From: an uncultured Halomicronema sp.
Lineage (GTDB): Bacteria; Cyanobacteriota; Cyanobacteriia; Phormidesmidales; Phormidesmidaceae
DNA: 57,422 nt
Reading direction: 5' to 3'
Assembly (NCBI GenBank): GCA_937899725.1
Contig: CALCCA010000175.1
Span: 1-57,422 of the forward strand
The translations under genes were made by a program, and so were the position numbers. The notes beneath the pieces are model-generated. The model was not told the origin of the DNA. It searched no databases and saw nothing but the letters and a program-made list of their open reading frames with translations. Positions 24,904-34,405 of the stretch are shown piece after piece (position 1 is the stretch's first letter; the number at the start of each line of letters is the position of its first letter).

Positions 24904-26541
24904 CTACCCACTCAGTAACGCTTCGACAAACTCATGACTAGAGAAGGGGCGCAAATCTTCGATGCCCTCACCCGCGCCGATAAACCGGATGGGCAGCCCT
25001 AATTGTTGAACAACGGCCAACGCTACCCCCCCTCGCGCTGTCCCGTCTAACTTGGTTAAAACGACGCCGCTCAGGTTGGCAGCTTCGGCAAATACTTCGG
25101 CCTGCCGTAGGCCGTTCTGCCCCAGTGTGGCATCCAAAACGAGCAGTGATTCCACTTGAGCATCCGGCGCTTTTTTGTCAATAATGCGGCGGATTTTAGA
25201 CAGTTCTTCCATCAAATTCTTTTTGTTCTGCAAGCGACCTGCAGTGTCCACTAGCAGCAATTCACAATCGCGCGACTGGGCGGCAGTAATGGCATCAAAC
25301 ACCACGGCGGCAGGGTCGGTGTTTTTGCCCGGATTAGCAATCACCTCAACGTCACTGCGTGCCCCCCAAGCCTTGACCTGCTCGACCGCAGCGGCTCTAA
25401 AGGTATCCGCCGCGCCAATCAGACAGGAGTAGCCAGACTTTTTAGCAATGTGGGCCAGCTTGCCAATGGTGGTCGTTTTACCCGCACCGTTAACCCCTGT
25501 CATCAGCCAAATGTTGAAGGTGCCTTTATCGGGCACAAATTCCAGATTGTGAGAATCGCCTAAAGGCTGATCCAACATATCTTTGAGGATTTTTTTGAGA
25601 TAGGCAATCGCCTGATCGGGGGGCAAGACCTCTTCGCGCAGCCGCGCTTGTAGCGACTCAATAATGGCATCCGTCGCGGCCACGCCCACGTCAGCCTGCA
25701 GCAGTAGCGCCTCGACTTCAAAGACCGCTTCTTCATTTAGCGGCCCCTGCCCAACGATCGCTTTTAGCTGGTTGACCAACCCGCGCCGAGTTTTATCGAG
25801 CCCTTGGCGCAGGCGATTGAGCCAGGTAATCTCCTCTAGAGAAATATCGACCGCCTGCCGTCCCTGACTGGCCAGCACCTCGGCTGACCACAAGAAGGCT
25901 TCGTCAAAATTGATGTCGAGCAGGGGCGCTTCAGCGGCAGCTGATTGCGGAGACTCGGGTTCGGGTTCCGGCTCGGGCTCCGCGATCGCGGTTTCCTGCA
26001 GGCGCTCTAACCGAGCTTGCCGCTCTGCCGTAGATTGCATCCAAGCGGGACCGGCAACCATTTCTGGCGTGTTATCGGTCTCGGTCTCAATCGCGGGGGA
26101 TGGCTCGGCGAGACTCTCAGCTGGTGAGCTTGTCGGGGCCACCTCACCAGCGATCACGGGCAGTTCGTTCTGAGATGCCGCCTGTGCTGAAGCTTCGGCG
26201 ACTGCCTCCGTAACACCCTCTGAATCGGCTTCCTGAGGCGATTCAGAGGGAGCGGGTTCTGCCTGAATGGGTTCTGCCTCAGTCGGCTCGGCCTCAGTAA
26301 CCGTCGCAGCAACGGGTGGGGTCTCTGGCTCTGGGGGGGTAGACTCAGCTGTTTGCTGCTTTTGGATATTTTGGTAGGCGGTTTTAGCCCACGCCAGATA
26401 TTCTTCTGGGCTCATCGTCTGCGGGTTGCTCTCAGACGGTGCCGCTTCCTCCGCTGGAGCCGCATCGGCTTTTTGCGAATCGGGCGGCTCGGCCTCAGAA
26501 GCTTGATCAAAACTACGGCTAAACCAGTTGAAGTTGGCCAT
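24904..26541 (-). CDS. ftsY: Signal recognition particle receptor FtsY
   Basis: A 545-residue SRP receptor. It docks ribosome-nascent chain-SRP complexes at the membrane for cotranslational insertion. The first 210 residues are a long acidic Pro/Glu/Ala-rich A-domain. The NG domain follows with [15 protein letters not shown] (P-loop), [19 protein letters not shown] and [10 protein letters not shown]. It lies 47 bp downstream of nusB on the same strand, an arrangement that implies co-transcription. Confidence 0.97.
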   Translation of the reverse strand: MANFNWFSRSFDQASEAEPPDSQKADAAPAEEAAPSESNPQTMSPEEYLAWAKTAYQNIQKQQTAESTPPEPETPPVAATVTEAEPTEAEPIQAEPAPSESPQEADSEGVTEAVAEASAQAASQNELPVIAGEVAPTSSPAESLAEPSPAIETETDNTPEMVAGPAWMQSTAERQARLERLQETAIAEPEPEPEPESPQSAAAEAPLLDINFDEAFLWSAEVLASQGRQAVDISLEEITWLNRLRQGLDKTRRGLVNQLKAIVGQGPLNEEAVFEVEALLLQADVGVAATDAIIESLQARLREEVLPPDQAIAYLKKILKDMLDQPLGDSHNLEFVPDKGTFNIWLMTGVNGAGKTTTIGKLAHIAKKSGYSCLIGAADTFRAAAVEQVKAWGARSDVEVIANPGKNTDPAAVVFDAITAAQSRDCELLLVDTAGRLQNKKNLMEELSKIRRIIDKKAPDAQVESLLVLDATLGQNGLRQAEVFAEAANLSGVVLTKLDGTARGGVALAVVQQLGLPIRFIGAGEGIEDLRPFSSHEFVEALLSG

Positions 26542-26588
26542 GGGCGACGATAGGCGGCAAGGGATACAGGGTGGACTCGACTTTAAAC

Positions 26589-27287
26589 TTACAACAGTGG
26601 GGAGTCAGCGTCGGGGGGAGTTGTAGCACTGATCGGGGGGCTCTCGACTGTTTTCGCCGCTGCCGCCATGGGATTGAGAAAGCGATTGACCCAGCGCCGC
26701 AGCACACCATTGATAAAGCGAAAACCATCTTCGTCGCTATAGCGCTTGGCAATTTCGATCGCCTCGTTGATCACGATGCGATCGGGCACGCCAAGATATT
26801 TCATCTCGACCACAGCGATGCGCAGAATATCGAGATCGATCTGCGGCAGCCGTTTCACTTGCCAAGACACCATTGCCTCATTAAGTTCAGCATCGATTTC
26901 AGTGCGATGCTTCGCCGTCATGGAGATCAGCTCAATAGCGTAACTCCGCACTTCTTTCCGGTTAGACAACTGCACCATCTCTGGAATTTGCAGCGCGTTC
27001 CCTAAAAGATTAATAGCCGTTTGGGTTTTCTCCAGAGCGGTTTGCACCATGGCGCGCGCTTCTTCGACGTTGCTGGTGCGGGTCTCACTTTCTAATAGGT
27101 GCTCTTGACTGCGCTGCGCTTCCCCTGAGGCGACCTCTAGGGCATCTTGCACTTCCCCCGCCAGCGATCGCACTGCTGCCGTCACTAAGGCTTCGAGATC
27201 TTGCGTGGCGACGGCACTGGGTTTTTGATTGGCTAGCTGGCTCATTCCCAGGAGGGCAAGCTCACGAGCAAAGCGACGGGGCTGCAT
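26589..27287 (-). CDS. nusB: Transcription antitermination factor NusB
   Basis: A 232-residue NusB, longer than the roughly 140-residue bacterial form, with a mid-protein helical insert as seen in other cyanobacteria. It begins MQPRRFARELALLGMSQL, the RNA-binding helix, and ends with the conserved DLDILRIAVVEMKYL...VINEAIEIAKRYSDEDGFRFINGVL. It acts with NusE (S10) on boxA RNA of rRNA operons. First gene of a nusB-ftsY unit. Confidence 0.95.
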   Translation of the reverse strand: MQPRRFARELALLGMSQLANQKPSAVATQDLEALVTAAVRSLAGEVQDALEVASGEAQRSQEHLLESETRTSNVEEARAMVQTALEKTQTAINLLGNALQIPEMVQLSNRKEVRSYAIELISMTAKHRTEIDAELNEAMVSWQVKRLPQIDLDILRIAVVEMKYLGVPDRIVINEAIEIAKRYSDEDGFRFINGVLRRWVNRFLNPMAAAAKTVESPPISATTPPDADSPLL

Positions 27288-27480
27288 ACAGATACCGCAA
27301 TTGATAGTTTTGTGATCTTAGCAGGCTTCTCTCCCTTCTTTTATCGCCGCACCCGTGCCAGAACAAGACCAATAGCGCTGATTCTCAGAGGCTTTCAGCC
27401 GGTTCTCAGGGGGAATTCAGGTTTACCGTCTAGTGTCTACGTCAGATAGTTAAGTCCACCCATAATTAAGGAGAATAATC

Positions 27481-28053
27481 ATGCGCCCGCTATTGCTTGT
27501 CCCGATGACGTTGTTGGCGATCGCTGCCGCCAGCTGTGGCACCAAAACGGCCATGTCGGAGCCGCCAACCTCAACCTCAGCACCCGTGACGGAAACCGCA
27601 CCGGCGCCTGAGTCATCCGAGACAGTCGCCGCGACGACAGAGGCAACCACTACCCCAGCTGCTGAAACGGCTTTGCTAGCGGTGTATGTGCAAGATAGCG
27701 TCGCGATCGCGGGCGCTGATCCAGTTGCTTATTTCACCGACTCGGCCTACGTTCCTGGCACCAGCGAGTTCTCCCATGAGTGGAGCGGTGCCACCTGGCA
27801 TTTTGCCAGGGCTGAAAACCGTGATGCCTTTGCCGCCAATCCTGAGCAGTATGCCCCGCAGTATGGGGGTTTCTGCGCTTGGGCAGTGAGTCAGGGCTAC
27901 AGCGCCGCCGTTGACCCCGAAGCATGGAAGATTGTCGACGGCAAGCTCTACCTCAACTACGACCAAAACGTTCAAGCGCGATGGGCTCAAGACATCCCTG
28001 GCAATATCGCCAAAGCAGACACCAACTGGCCCGAGGTCGCAGCCAACGAATAA
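27481..28053 (+). CDS. YHS-domain lipoprotein
   Basis: A 190-residue exported protein. The signal ends AIAAASCGT, a lipobox with Cys 19, followed by a Thr/Ala/Pro/Glu-rich linker. The YHS domain (about residues 75-135) reads IAGADPVAYFTD...FSHEWSGATWHFARAENRDAFAANPEQYAPQYGGFCAW, a form of the family thought to bind metals. The remaining 45 residues complete the domain. RBS AGGAG lies 10 bases before the ATG. The role is probably periplasmic metal handling (inference). Confidence 0.85.
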   Translation: MRPLLLVPMTLLAIAAASCGTKTAMSEPPTSTSAPVTETAPAPESSETVAATTEATTTPAAETALLAVYVQDSVAIAGADPVAYFTDSAYVPGTSEFSHEWSGATWHFARAENRDAFAANPEQYAPQYGGFCAWAVSQGYSAAVDPEAWKIVDGKLYLNYDQNVQARWAQDIPGNIAKADTNWPEVAANE

Positions 28054-28136
28054 CGCGACGTTGGCACCTGCACTCATTCAGCTGATGCCTGGCACTGGGC
28101 ATTGCATCATGAAGCCATGAAAATAGGGTTTCGAGG

Positions 28137-28346
28137 ATGCAGTGTCTAGAGGGCAGCGGCGAGCAGGTCCGCAAGACTGGCAAACATCGACTAGGGAGGC
28201 CAACCTATATTTGCAGGGCTGGCGGTCGTCAATTCATCGACCAATGGGAGGCTGAGCAAGGCGATTCAGACGAGGTCAAATGTCAATGCCTAAAGCTTCA
28301 TAGCAATGGGATAGGATTTTGTGGCATTGAACACGTGAGCGGAGTG
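28137..28346 (+). pseudogene. Decayed IS1-family InsA-like transposase fragment
   Basis: The frame reads MQCLEGSGEQVRKTGKHR, then YICRAGGRQFIDQW, then DEVKCQCLKLHSNGIGF and EHVSGV. This follows the InsA-like N-terminal half of cyanobacterial IS1-type transposases (zinc finger, GRQFID, then MGFRxIERVTGV). Two zinc-finger Cys are lost (CPxC to CLEG; CKDCG to CRAGG), there is no RBS, and no DDE half follows. After about 28346 the similarity fades, although the frame stays open to 28562 across the end of the GGDEF gene. Confidence 0.55.
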
Positions 28347-28437
28347 GATCAACGGATTCATTCCCTCAAGTTTGGTGCAGCCTGTTCTACACAGATTCAT
28401 AGTCTGATCCAACAATGCCTTGAGCAGAGGCTATCCT

Positions 28438-29388
28438 TCATGCTGGCCTATCCCCACCCGTGGTGGCCCAAACGACGCAATTGCGGCCGTTTCGTTTGGC
28501 TTTATAAAGATGGCGATCGCCCTCAATCAGCATGGTGTCCAAGTCGACTGGCCCTTGATTAGCCCAACAAACCACACCAATGCTCACTGTCATGACAATT
28601 GAGCTGCCCCCGTAGAACATGGGTGTCGATTCCACCGATTGCCGAATGCGCTCAGCTATCTGGCAAGCATTTTTGGCCTGGGCACCCGCCAGCACTACGG
28701 CAAACTCTTCGCCGCCGAGGCGCACCAGCTCGTCATGATGACGAATGATTTGAGAGATTACTTTGACAAGATGCACTAAGATAGCGTCTCCCACATCGTG
28801 GCCATAGGTATCGTTGATCCGCTTGAAATGATCCAGGTCAAGGATCAATAAACTGCCGACATGGCCCTTTTGGGCAAAGGCCTCAGGGGCTTTGAGAGAC
28901 AACACTCGCCGATTGCTACAGCCCGTTAGCGGATCGGTATAGGCCATACGCTTCAGCGCTGCCGATTGTTGTTCTAACAATTTCTGGCTTTCTTCCAACC
29001 GTCGGTTCGTCACACTCACCTCGGTAATGTCGTGCATGATGCCAACCAGAAACATTTGACCGCTGGGCAAAGTCAGTCGGCTCTTGCGAATGATCATCTC
29101 TCTAGGCTCTGAGTCAGCCCGCAAGACGGTTTCCAAGGCTTCGTCAATCTCCGCCGACTCAAGCACCCGCAAATCGCTTGCGTTGCATTGAACCGACTGG
29201 CGTTCGCTAAAAATGTGCTGATCAAGCTTGCCGATCAAGTCTTCTCGACGCACCCCAAATAAATCTTCAAAGGCCTGATTGGCCAGAACATATCGCAGCT
29301 CCGTATCTTTCATGAAGACTGGATTGGGCAAAGTATTGAGGATTTCCATCTGCAGGAAATCAATATCCAGAAAAATACGATTTTTCAT
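28438..29388 (-). CDS. PAS-GGDEF diguanylate cyclase
   Basis: A 316-residue cytosolic protein. A PAS domain (about residues 15-130: LPNPVFMKDTELRYVLANQAFEDLFG) is followed by a short coiled coil and a GGDEF domain (about 150-305). The active site is RLGGEEFAVVL, and an inhibitory I-site RHHD lies five residues before it, so the enzyme should make c-di-GMP with product feedback. The PAS ligand is unknown. An IS1-like remnant overlaps its 3' end on the other strand. Confidence 0.92.
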   Translation of the reverse strand: MKNRIFLDIDFLQMEILNTLPNPVFMKDTELRYVLANQAFEDLFGVRREDLIGKLDQHIFSERQSVQCNASDLRVLESAEIDEALETVLRADSEPREMIIRKSRLTLPSGQMFLVGIMHDITEVSVTNRRLEESQKLLEQQSAALKRMAYTDPLTGCSNRRVLSLKAPEAFAQKGHVGSLLILDLDHFKRINDTYGHDVGDAILVHLVKVISQIIRHHDELVRLGGEEFAVVLAGAQAKNACQIAERIRQSVESTPMFYGGSSIVMTVSIGVVCWANQGPVDLDTMLIEGDRHLYKAKRNGRNCVVWATTGGDRPA

Positions 29389-30167
29389 TTGAACGCATCG
29401 TCCTCAGGCCCCGATCTAAAGCATTCCCACACCAACTCACTCAAGCAAAATCAATGATCCAAAAATCGCAGTCTGCTTGTATTCCTTGTCGTATTACCAG
29501 CGATTCACTTGGAGACGGCCAAAAACAGCGCTAAATCTTATGAGTCAGTGTTTATAGCCAAGGCATCAAACTTTTTGAAGGGGAACTGATACCGCTCGGT
29601 ACACTATCGTCGAACACGCGCTGTTAGCCACAAGTCCTATCACATCAAATGGCTACAGTCCTATCAACATTAAAGTTGAGCCCTCCCTTCTAGAAATATT
29701 TGATAGAGATTTTGCTGCGCATTTAATGCGCAGCAAAATCTCTTCCGCAATAGAATCCGCTCTACAAAATGAGCATCAGCAAAGAGTCCTACACCAGATC
29801 TGCAAAGTAGCGCTACAGGTCGGAGCTCCCCCGCTGTCGCTGCCCGCTTGTTGAAGGGGGCGACACACTTGTTAATGTGTAGTCCAAATTCAGCGAATTG
29901 GCATTAATTAACCGATACGATGAGACATGTGGCGATGGTATAGGCCCGATAATGAGCCCAAAACAGAGCCTCAACGACGCGAAGCTGCCTTTGAGTGCGA
30001 TCGCCAAGCCTCAAAATTTCACAGATAACTGGTTACGCACAAAGCAGCCCAAAAATGATGATGTGACGAACTATTGAGGCGGCGGCTGCCGGACGGAGGG
30101 TAATAGAAAGGGCGAATGGCGCTCATTAAGCTCGGATTTCTCAAATTGGCTACCCAGGTTTCAGCGC
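29389..30167. other. Intergenic region with long perfect hairpin
   Basis: About 780 bp with no supported protein gene. It contains the perfect 18-bp hairpin at 29705-29743 and a smaller one near 29865-29880 (ACACTTGTTAATGTGT). A 64-codon minus frame at 29813-30007 has no resemblance to known proteins. Confidence 0.45.
29705..29743. repeat. 18-bp perfect hairpin
   Basis: AGAGATTTTGCTGCGCAT and its exact complement are separated by TTA. It is unusually long and perfect for a bacterial intergenic hairpin and lacks a T-run on either side. It stands about 310 bp upstream of the GGDEF gene. Confidence 0.8.
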
Positions 30168-30344
30168 CTAGTCCACCACGCGGAGCCGACCCTGATGCAG
30201 GGCTTCATAAACGCGATCCAACAGATCTTTGTCTGTTGGCGATAGCCCGCCCTCTAAAAACGAGCACATCAAGCGCTGTTGATCATCACGGGTGATGCGA
30301 CGGGTCGTGAAGATTTTATCAATGGTTGCTTCGAGGTTGATCAT
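30168..30344 (-). CDS. Small conserved cyanobacterial protein (58 residues)
   Basis: A 58-codon frame read from the ATG at 30344, preceded by AGGAG at good spacing. It encodes MINLEATIDKIFTTRRITR, then DDQQRLMCSFLEGG, then LLDRVYEALHQGRLRVVD. I recognise this as a small soluble, mainly helical protein type that recurs in cyanobacteria. The function is unknown. Confidence 0.75.
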   Translation of the reverse strand: MINLEATIDKIFTTRRITRDDQQRLMCSFLEGGLSPTDKDLLDRVYEALHQGRLRVVD

Positions 30345-30702
30345 GTCAAGGGCACTCCTGATTTACCGTACTGAGAAGAGGAATTTTGATAAAAAGGGCG
30401 ATCGCGCTAATTGTTTCAAGCGATTCTTGGCCAGGCCCTAGGCGCAGACTCAAGACTACGCTAATCCGGGCGGCTTAAGCGACCCAGGCGATTGCGGGCG
30501 CTAATATCGCGTCTATTTCACCGTAATGGGTTTATCTTGGCGGCTGCATCGGTGTTAGCCGTGATTTTCTGCGGCGAGATTGTGAAGTCAGCAGAGTCAG
30601 GGCTGAGGATATACGGATCACCGGTTTTTGCCGGGGCATGAGGGCAGTGTGACGCTCTGAATATCCGGATTTCAAAGGGCTTTGCTCAGGTTGCCCCAAA
30701 GC
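30345..30702. other. Intergenic region, no gene seen
   Basis: About 360 bp upstream of the 58-residue gene and downstream of the rpe terminator. It should hold the small gene's promoter. Nothing else is recognised. Confidence 0.4.
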
Positions 30703-30734
30703 AAAGCCGGGGACGCGATCGCATCCCCGGCTTT
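30703..30734 (-). terminator. Rho-independent terminator of rpe
   Basis: AAAGCCGGGGA...TCCCCGGCTTT forms an 11-bp stem around a HIP1 site. On the minus strand TTTGCTTT follows. It lies 30 bp past the rpe stop. Confidence 0.85.
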
Positions 30735-30763
30735 AATGAAGAATTCAGATTTACGCAGCCAGC

Positions 30764-31474
30764 TTAGACGACGGCTAGCTCAGGCGTCGCCGAGCCTGTG
30801 CTGTTACGAATGCCTTCAATCGCTTGGCCGTAATCAGGCGCTTTGAAAACAGCGGAGCCCGCCACAATCGCGTTCGCTCCAGCGTCGATGACCTGCCAAG
30901 CGTTGTTGGGCTTGAGGCCACCATCCACTTCAATCCACGGGTCTAAACCACGCTCATCACACATTTGACGCAGCTTTTGAATCTTGGGGACGACGCCAGG
31001 GATGAATTTCTGACCGCCAAAGCCGGGATTGACGCTCATGATCAAGATCAAATCGCACAGCTCTAGAACGTGTTCGATCAGTTCCAGCGGTGTCCCAGGG
31101 TTGAGCACCACACCCGCTTGCTTGCCCAGCTCGCGAATTTGGCCCAAGGTTCGGTGCAGGTGGGGAGATGCGTTGTGCTCAGCATGGACGGAGATAATGT
31201 CAGCACCCGCTTTGGCAAAATCTTCGACGTACTTCTCCGGTTCCACAATCATCAGGTGAACGTCTAAGGGCTTTTGCGTCACCGGACGCAGCGCCTCAAC
31301 GATCAGCGGACCGATGGTGATATTCGGGACGAAACGACCATCCATGACGTCAACATGAATCCAATCGGCTCCGGCTTTATCAATGGCGCGAACCTCATCA
31401 CCCAGTCGACTAAAGTCAGCCGACAAAATTGATGGTGAAACAACAACTGATTTTTGGGACTGGGTATGAACCAT
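30764..31474 (-). CDS. rpe: Ribulose-phosphate 3-epimerase
   Basis: A 236-residue TIM-barrel enzyme that interconverts ribulose 5-phosphate and xylulose 5-phosphate in the Calvin cycle and pentose phosphate pathway. Motifs are [16 protein letters not shown], the metal-binding [32 protein letters not shown] and the phosphate loop DGGLKPNN...AGSAVF. Monocistronic, with its own terminator; divergent from the subtilase gene. Confidence 0.97.
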   Translation of the reverse strand: MVHTQSQKSVVVSPSILSADFSRLGDEVRAIDKAGADWIHVDVMDGRFVPNITIGPLIVEALRPVTQKPLDVHLMIVEPEKYVEDFAKAGADIISVHAEHNASPHLHRTLGQIRELGKQAGVVLNPGTPLELIEHVLELCDLILIMSVNPGFGGQKFIPGVVPKIQKLRQMCDERGLDPWIEVDGGLKPNNAWQVIDAGANAIVAGSAVFKAPDYGQAIEGIRNSTGSATPELAVV

Positions 31475-31798
31475 AGCGGGAGGTTACTCCTAAATGCTTT
31501 AGTATTTATCGTAACAAAATCTTTAACTTTTTAACAGATCTTATCGCCTTGATTTTGAGTTCATTTACCAACTGTTTACGCTTTAATGAAATCAGTTCAT
31601 GCTGACCGCAAAAGGCGGACGGTGGTGGCCAGTAGCCGGGTCATGAGTGCTGCTCGGGCCGCGGGTTGCTGTTATGAAGCGATGACAGATCGCTGCTGAT
31701 CTTGCTGATTCGGTTTGTCAAAGATCGCGCCTAACAGCTTTATAGAAGTCAACATTTCCCCAGCCAGCCATATTCGTGCTTTGGAGTTTGAAGTCTGC

Positions 31799-33460
31799 AT
31801 GTATTCATCAAAACTGGCCGCTCTTTTACGCGCCTGGCGAGTTCCCTGTTTTGTGGCTTTAGGGGCCTTAGGTGTTGGCGTGCCAGCCTTGGCGCTATCC
31901 AACTCTGTCGGTGAGGAGGGCATTGACGCTCGGCGATTGCACCGGGAGCCGTATTTGTTGACGGGGCGTAAAATCGCGATCGGTCAGGTGGAGATTGGCC
32001 GCCCCAGCCAGTTTGGTCTCGACAAGGTGGCGGATGCCGATTTGCCGGTGAAAGTCGGGCGCGTCTTTTACCTCGATCAGCAGCCGAGTCCAAATCAGTA
32101 TGTGGATGGTCACGCCGCCAATGTCGCCAGCGTCATGATTAGCCAAGATAAAACGCTGACCGGGGTGGCCCCTGACGCCGTGTTGTATGCCGCCGCTATT
32201 GGGCCGATTCGGGGCCGGAGTGGGCAGCCAGAAGAATGCTTTGCCTCGCAACAGGTGGCTTTGAGCAACGGGGGCGATGTGCGAGCGATTAATTTCAGCT
32301 TTGGTGAATCGTTAGCCCGCGACCCGCGACCCGACGCGATGTTAGATGGCAATGCCCTGTTGACGCTCTGTATTGACTGGTCGCAGCGGGTGCATGACAC
32401 ACTCTATGTGATTGCGGGCAATCAGGGCGGCGGCGGCATTCCCATTCCGACTGACAACTTTAATGGCATCAATGTGGCCTACTCGCGCGAGGTGGATGGC
32501 CGCTTCACCAAGGTGGATTTTGCCAACCTCAGCAGCGAGCCAGACTTTCGCCCCCAGCGATCGCCCGGCCCGGAGAGCAATGTCGGCGATCGCCGGTCGA
32601 TTAATCTGGTGGCCCCCGGCAGCCAAATCGACGTGATTAACCCTAATGGCGAGTCGCGGGTGGTCAGTGGCACGAGTTTTGCCGCGCCCCATGTCACCGC
32701 TGTGGTTGCTCTATTGCAGGAATGGGCCGATCGCCAGATTCGCTCAGCGGATGAGAACTGGAGCTTGGAGGCGCGCGAGCCCATGGTGATGAAGGCAGTT
32801 TTGCTCAACTCGGCGGACAAGCTCGCCGATTCGGGCGATGGCCTGCTGTTAGGCATGTCGCGCACCCTCTATGACGAAAGCAATCTGACCTGGCTCGACT
32901 CCGATGCCTATCGCGACCCGACGCTGCCCCTACATGCTGACCTGGGCACCGGTCATTTGAACGCCACTCGGGCCTTGCAGCAGCTGCAGGGAGGGCAATG
33001 GTCGGTTGCTGACCCCGTGCCCGTCATCGGCTGGAGCTTTGGCACCGCCGAGTCGCCGTTGCCGCCAGATCTGCCGAGAACTGAGACCGCCGTTTTGCAG
33101 CGTGATTACGTTTTTGATCAGCCGTTGCGCGGGGGCAGCTACCTCTCCGCCACGCTGACGTGGGAGCGACTGGTTGTTTTAGACGATGCCAATGACAACG
33201 GGCTCTATGATTTGGAAGAGACCTTTAGCGATCGCGGGCTCAACGACTTAGACCTGTATTTAATGCGGGCGGAGGACGATGATATTGCCGATAGCGTCTG
33301 GTCTTCGATCAGCGAGGTCGATAGCCTGGAGCATATTTTCACCCAAGTGCCGACAACCGGGCGGTACAAGCTGCGGGTGGTGTATCACCAACAAATCGAA
33401 GACGATTTAGCCCAAGATTATGCCTTGGCCTGGTGGGCAGTGGCCGATACGGCTGAATAA
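31799..33460 (+). CDS. S8 (subtilisin-like) family exported protease with Glu at the usual Asp position
   Basis: A 553-residue exported protein, counted from the ATG at 31799 that begins a normal signal peptide (RAWRVPCFVALGALGVGVPALA). An in-frame ATG 28 codons upstream would bury that signal. Subtilase landmarks are His 105 in DGHAANVASVM, the oxyanion Asn 208 in VIAGNQGGGG and the nucleophile Ser 293 in VSGTSFAAPH. The first triad block, normally a D-T/S-G, reads IAIGQVEIGRPS, so Glu 65 takes the Asp place. The C-terminal 180 residues are a beta-rich domain with Asp-rich, possibly calcium-binding, loops. Activity is uncertain. Confidence 0.82.
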   Translation: MYSSKLAALLRAWRVPCFVALGALGVGVPALALSNSVGEEGIDARRLHREPYLLTGRKIAIGQVEIGRPSQFGLDKVADADLPVKVGRVFYLDQQPSPNQYVDGHAANVASVMISQDKTLTGVAPDAVLYAAAIGPIRGRSGQPEECFASQQVALSNGGDVRAINFSFGESLARDPRPDAMLDGNALLTLCIDWSQRVHDTLYVIAGNQGGGGIPIPTDNFNGINVAYSREVDGRFTKVDFANLSSEPDFRPQRSPGPESNVGDRRSINLVAPGSQIDVINPNGESRVVSGTSFAAPHVTAVVALLQEWADRQIRSADENWSLEAREPMVMKAVLLNSADKLADSGDGLLLGMSRTLYDESNLTWLDSDAYRDPTLPLHADLGTGHLNATRALQQLQGGQWSVADPVPVIGWSFGTAESPLPPDLPRTETAVLQRDYVFDQPLRGGSYLSATLTWERLVVLDDANDNGLYDLEETFSDRGLNDLDLYLMRAEDDDIADSVWSSISEVDSLEHIFTQVPTTGRYKLRVVYHQQIEDDLAQDYALAWWAVADTAE

Positions 33461-33695
33461 CTCATCGAGTTATAGGCAGGTGCCAGCCGGTGCCAGTTGC
33501 GGGCGAAGACGCGGGTTTTTGTTACGGTAAGTCAAACGGGCAAGCGGCTAGGCCAAGGGAACGTTCAAGGACTCACCGGGCAATCGCTCTGGAGTCTGGC
33601 CGCGACGCCGAACCAACCAAACCCGGCTCGAACGCGCAATGAGCCCATAGGAAGGCGATCACCCGTCGTTTACTTTGATTTCTCTGTGACCCCTT

Positions 33696-33986
33696 ATGCG
33701 CTTGTTATTTCAAGGTTATCGTCGCCTCTTGACCAATCCCAAATACAGCCTTTGGGTGATCTTAGCGTCGCTGCTGTACCTCATCAGTCCCATTGATCTG
33801 TCGCCGGATTTGATTCCCCTATTGGGGCAGATCGACGACGTGGCGCTGATCGTACTGATGGTATCGGCAGCGGGTCAGTGGCTTACTCAGCAGGGGCTCA
33901 ACGGCCAAGCGGCAGCCAACGCGCGGGAAGACGACGACTCGGGGCAGACTACGGTGGATGTCAAAGCCGTGGAGATCGATGGGTAA
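33696..33986 (+). CDS. DUF1232 (YkvA-type) membrane protein
   Basis: A 96-residue protein. The core NPKYSLWVILASLLYLISPIDLSPDLIPLLGQIDDVALI is the DUF1232 signature, a hydrophobic hairpin with the Pro-Ile-Asp-Leu-x-Pro-Asp motif. The C-terminal tail is acidic and polar. The function is unknown. It starts at ATG, 235 bp after the protease gene. Confidence 0.88.
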   Translation: MRLLFQGYRRLLTNPKYSLWVILASLLYLISPIDLSPDLIPLLGQIDDVALIVLMVSAAGQWLTQQGLNGQAAANAREDDDSGQTTVDVKAVEIDG

Positions 33987-34405
33987 TCGTTGTCTCCACG
34001 CCTAACTGGAGGTTGAGGGGGCGCGATCGCCTCACGGCAGTCAGAATGCAGCAGCCAGAAGTCGGAGTTAAAAGGCCAATTAGAGGGCGATTTCAGGCAT
34101 CCGAAGTGACCGATCAAACAGCGGCTAAAGTAGCCATAGTTCCGGGCATCGGACTGTCTGAATAACCTTGGCAACGCCAGGGAGCTTAAGCACAAGCGTA
34201 ATCCGACCTAAAAAACATCCACCGGAAGAACCCGGTTTCTATGAAAAACTTGCCGGAAACTGTTGACTTGTTCCCAGAAACCGGGTTCTTGGACACGTTA
34301 TTGCTGGGAGTCCTCCCAGGGAGAGATTGTCTGCCTTTATCCAAAGCTTAGATTCAGAACAGAACTGTCGTTGATCGCCGTAGATTGCGTGGCTTAACTG
34401 CTGGC
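33987..34405. other. Intergenic region with inverted repeat, no gene seen
   Basis: About 420 bp between convergent genes. It carries the inverted repeat at 34226-34290. A plus frame running from 33878 to 34165 has no support. Confidence 0.4.
34226..34290. repeat. 15-bp inverted repeat of the AGAAACCGGGTT type
   Basis: AAGAACCCGGTTTCT (34226-34240) and AGAAACCGGGTTCTT (34276-34290) are exact complements 35 bases apart. I know this core as a dispersed cyanobacterial intergenic repeat. It may act as a transcript end for the convergent genes. Confidence 0.7.

Noticed and set aside
28346-28562. Continuation of the IS1-like frame
   Set aside because: Similarity to transposase fades, and the frame overlaps the antisense of the GGDEF catalytic gene end.
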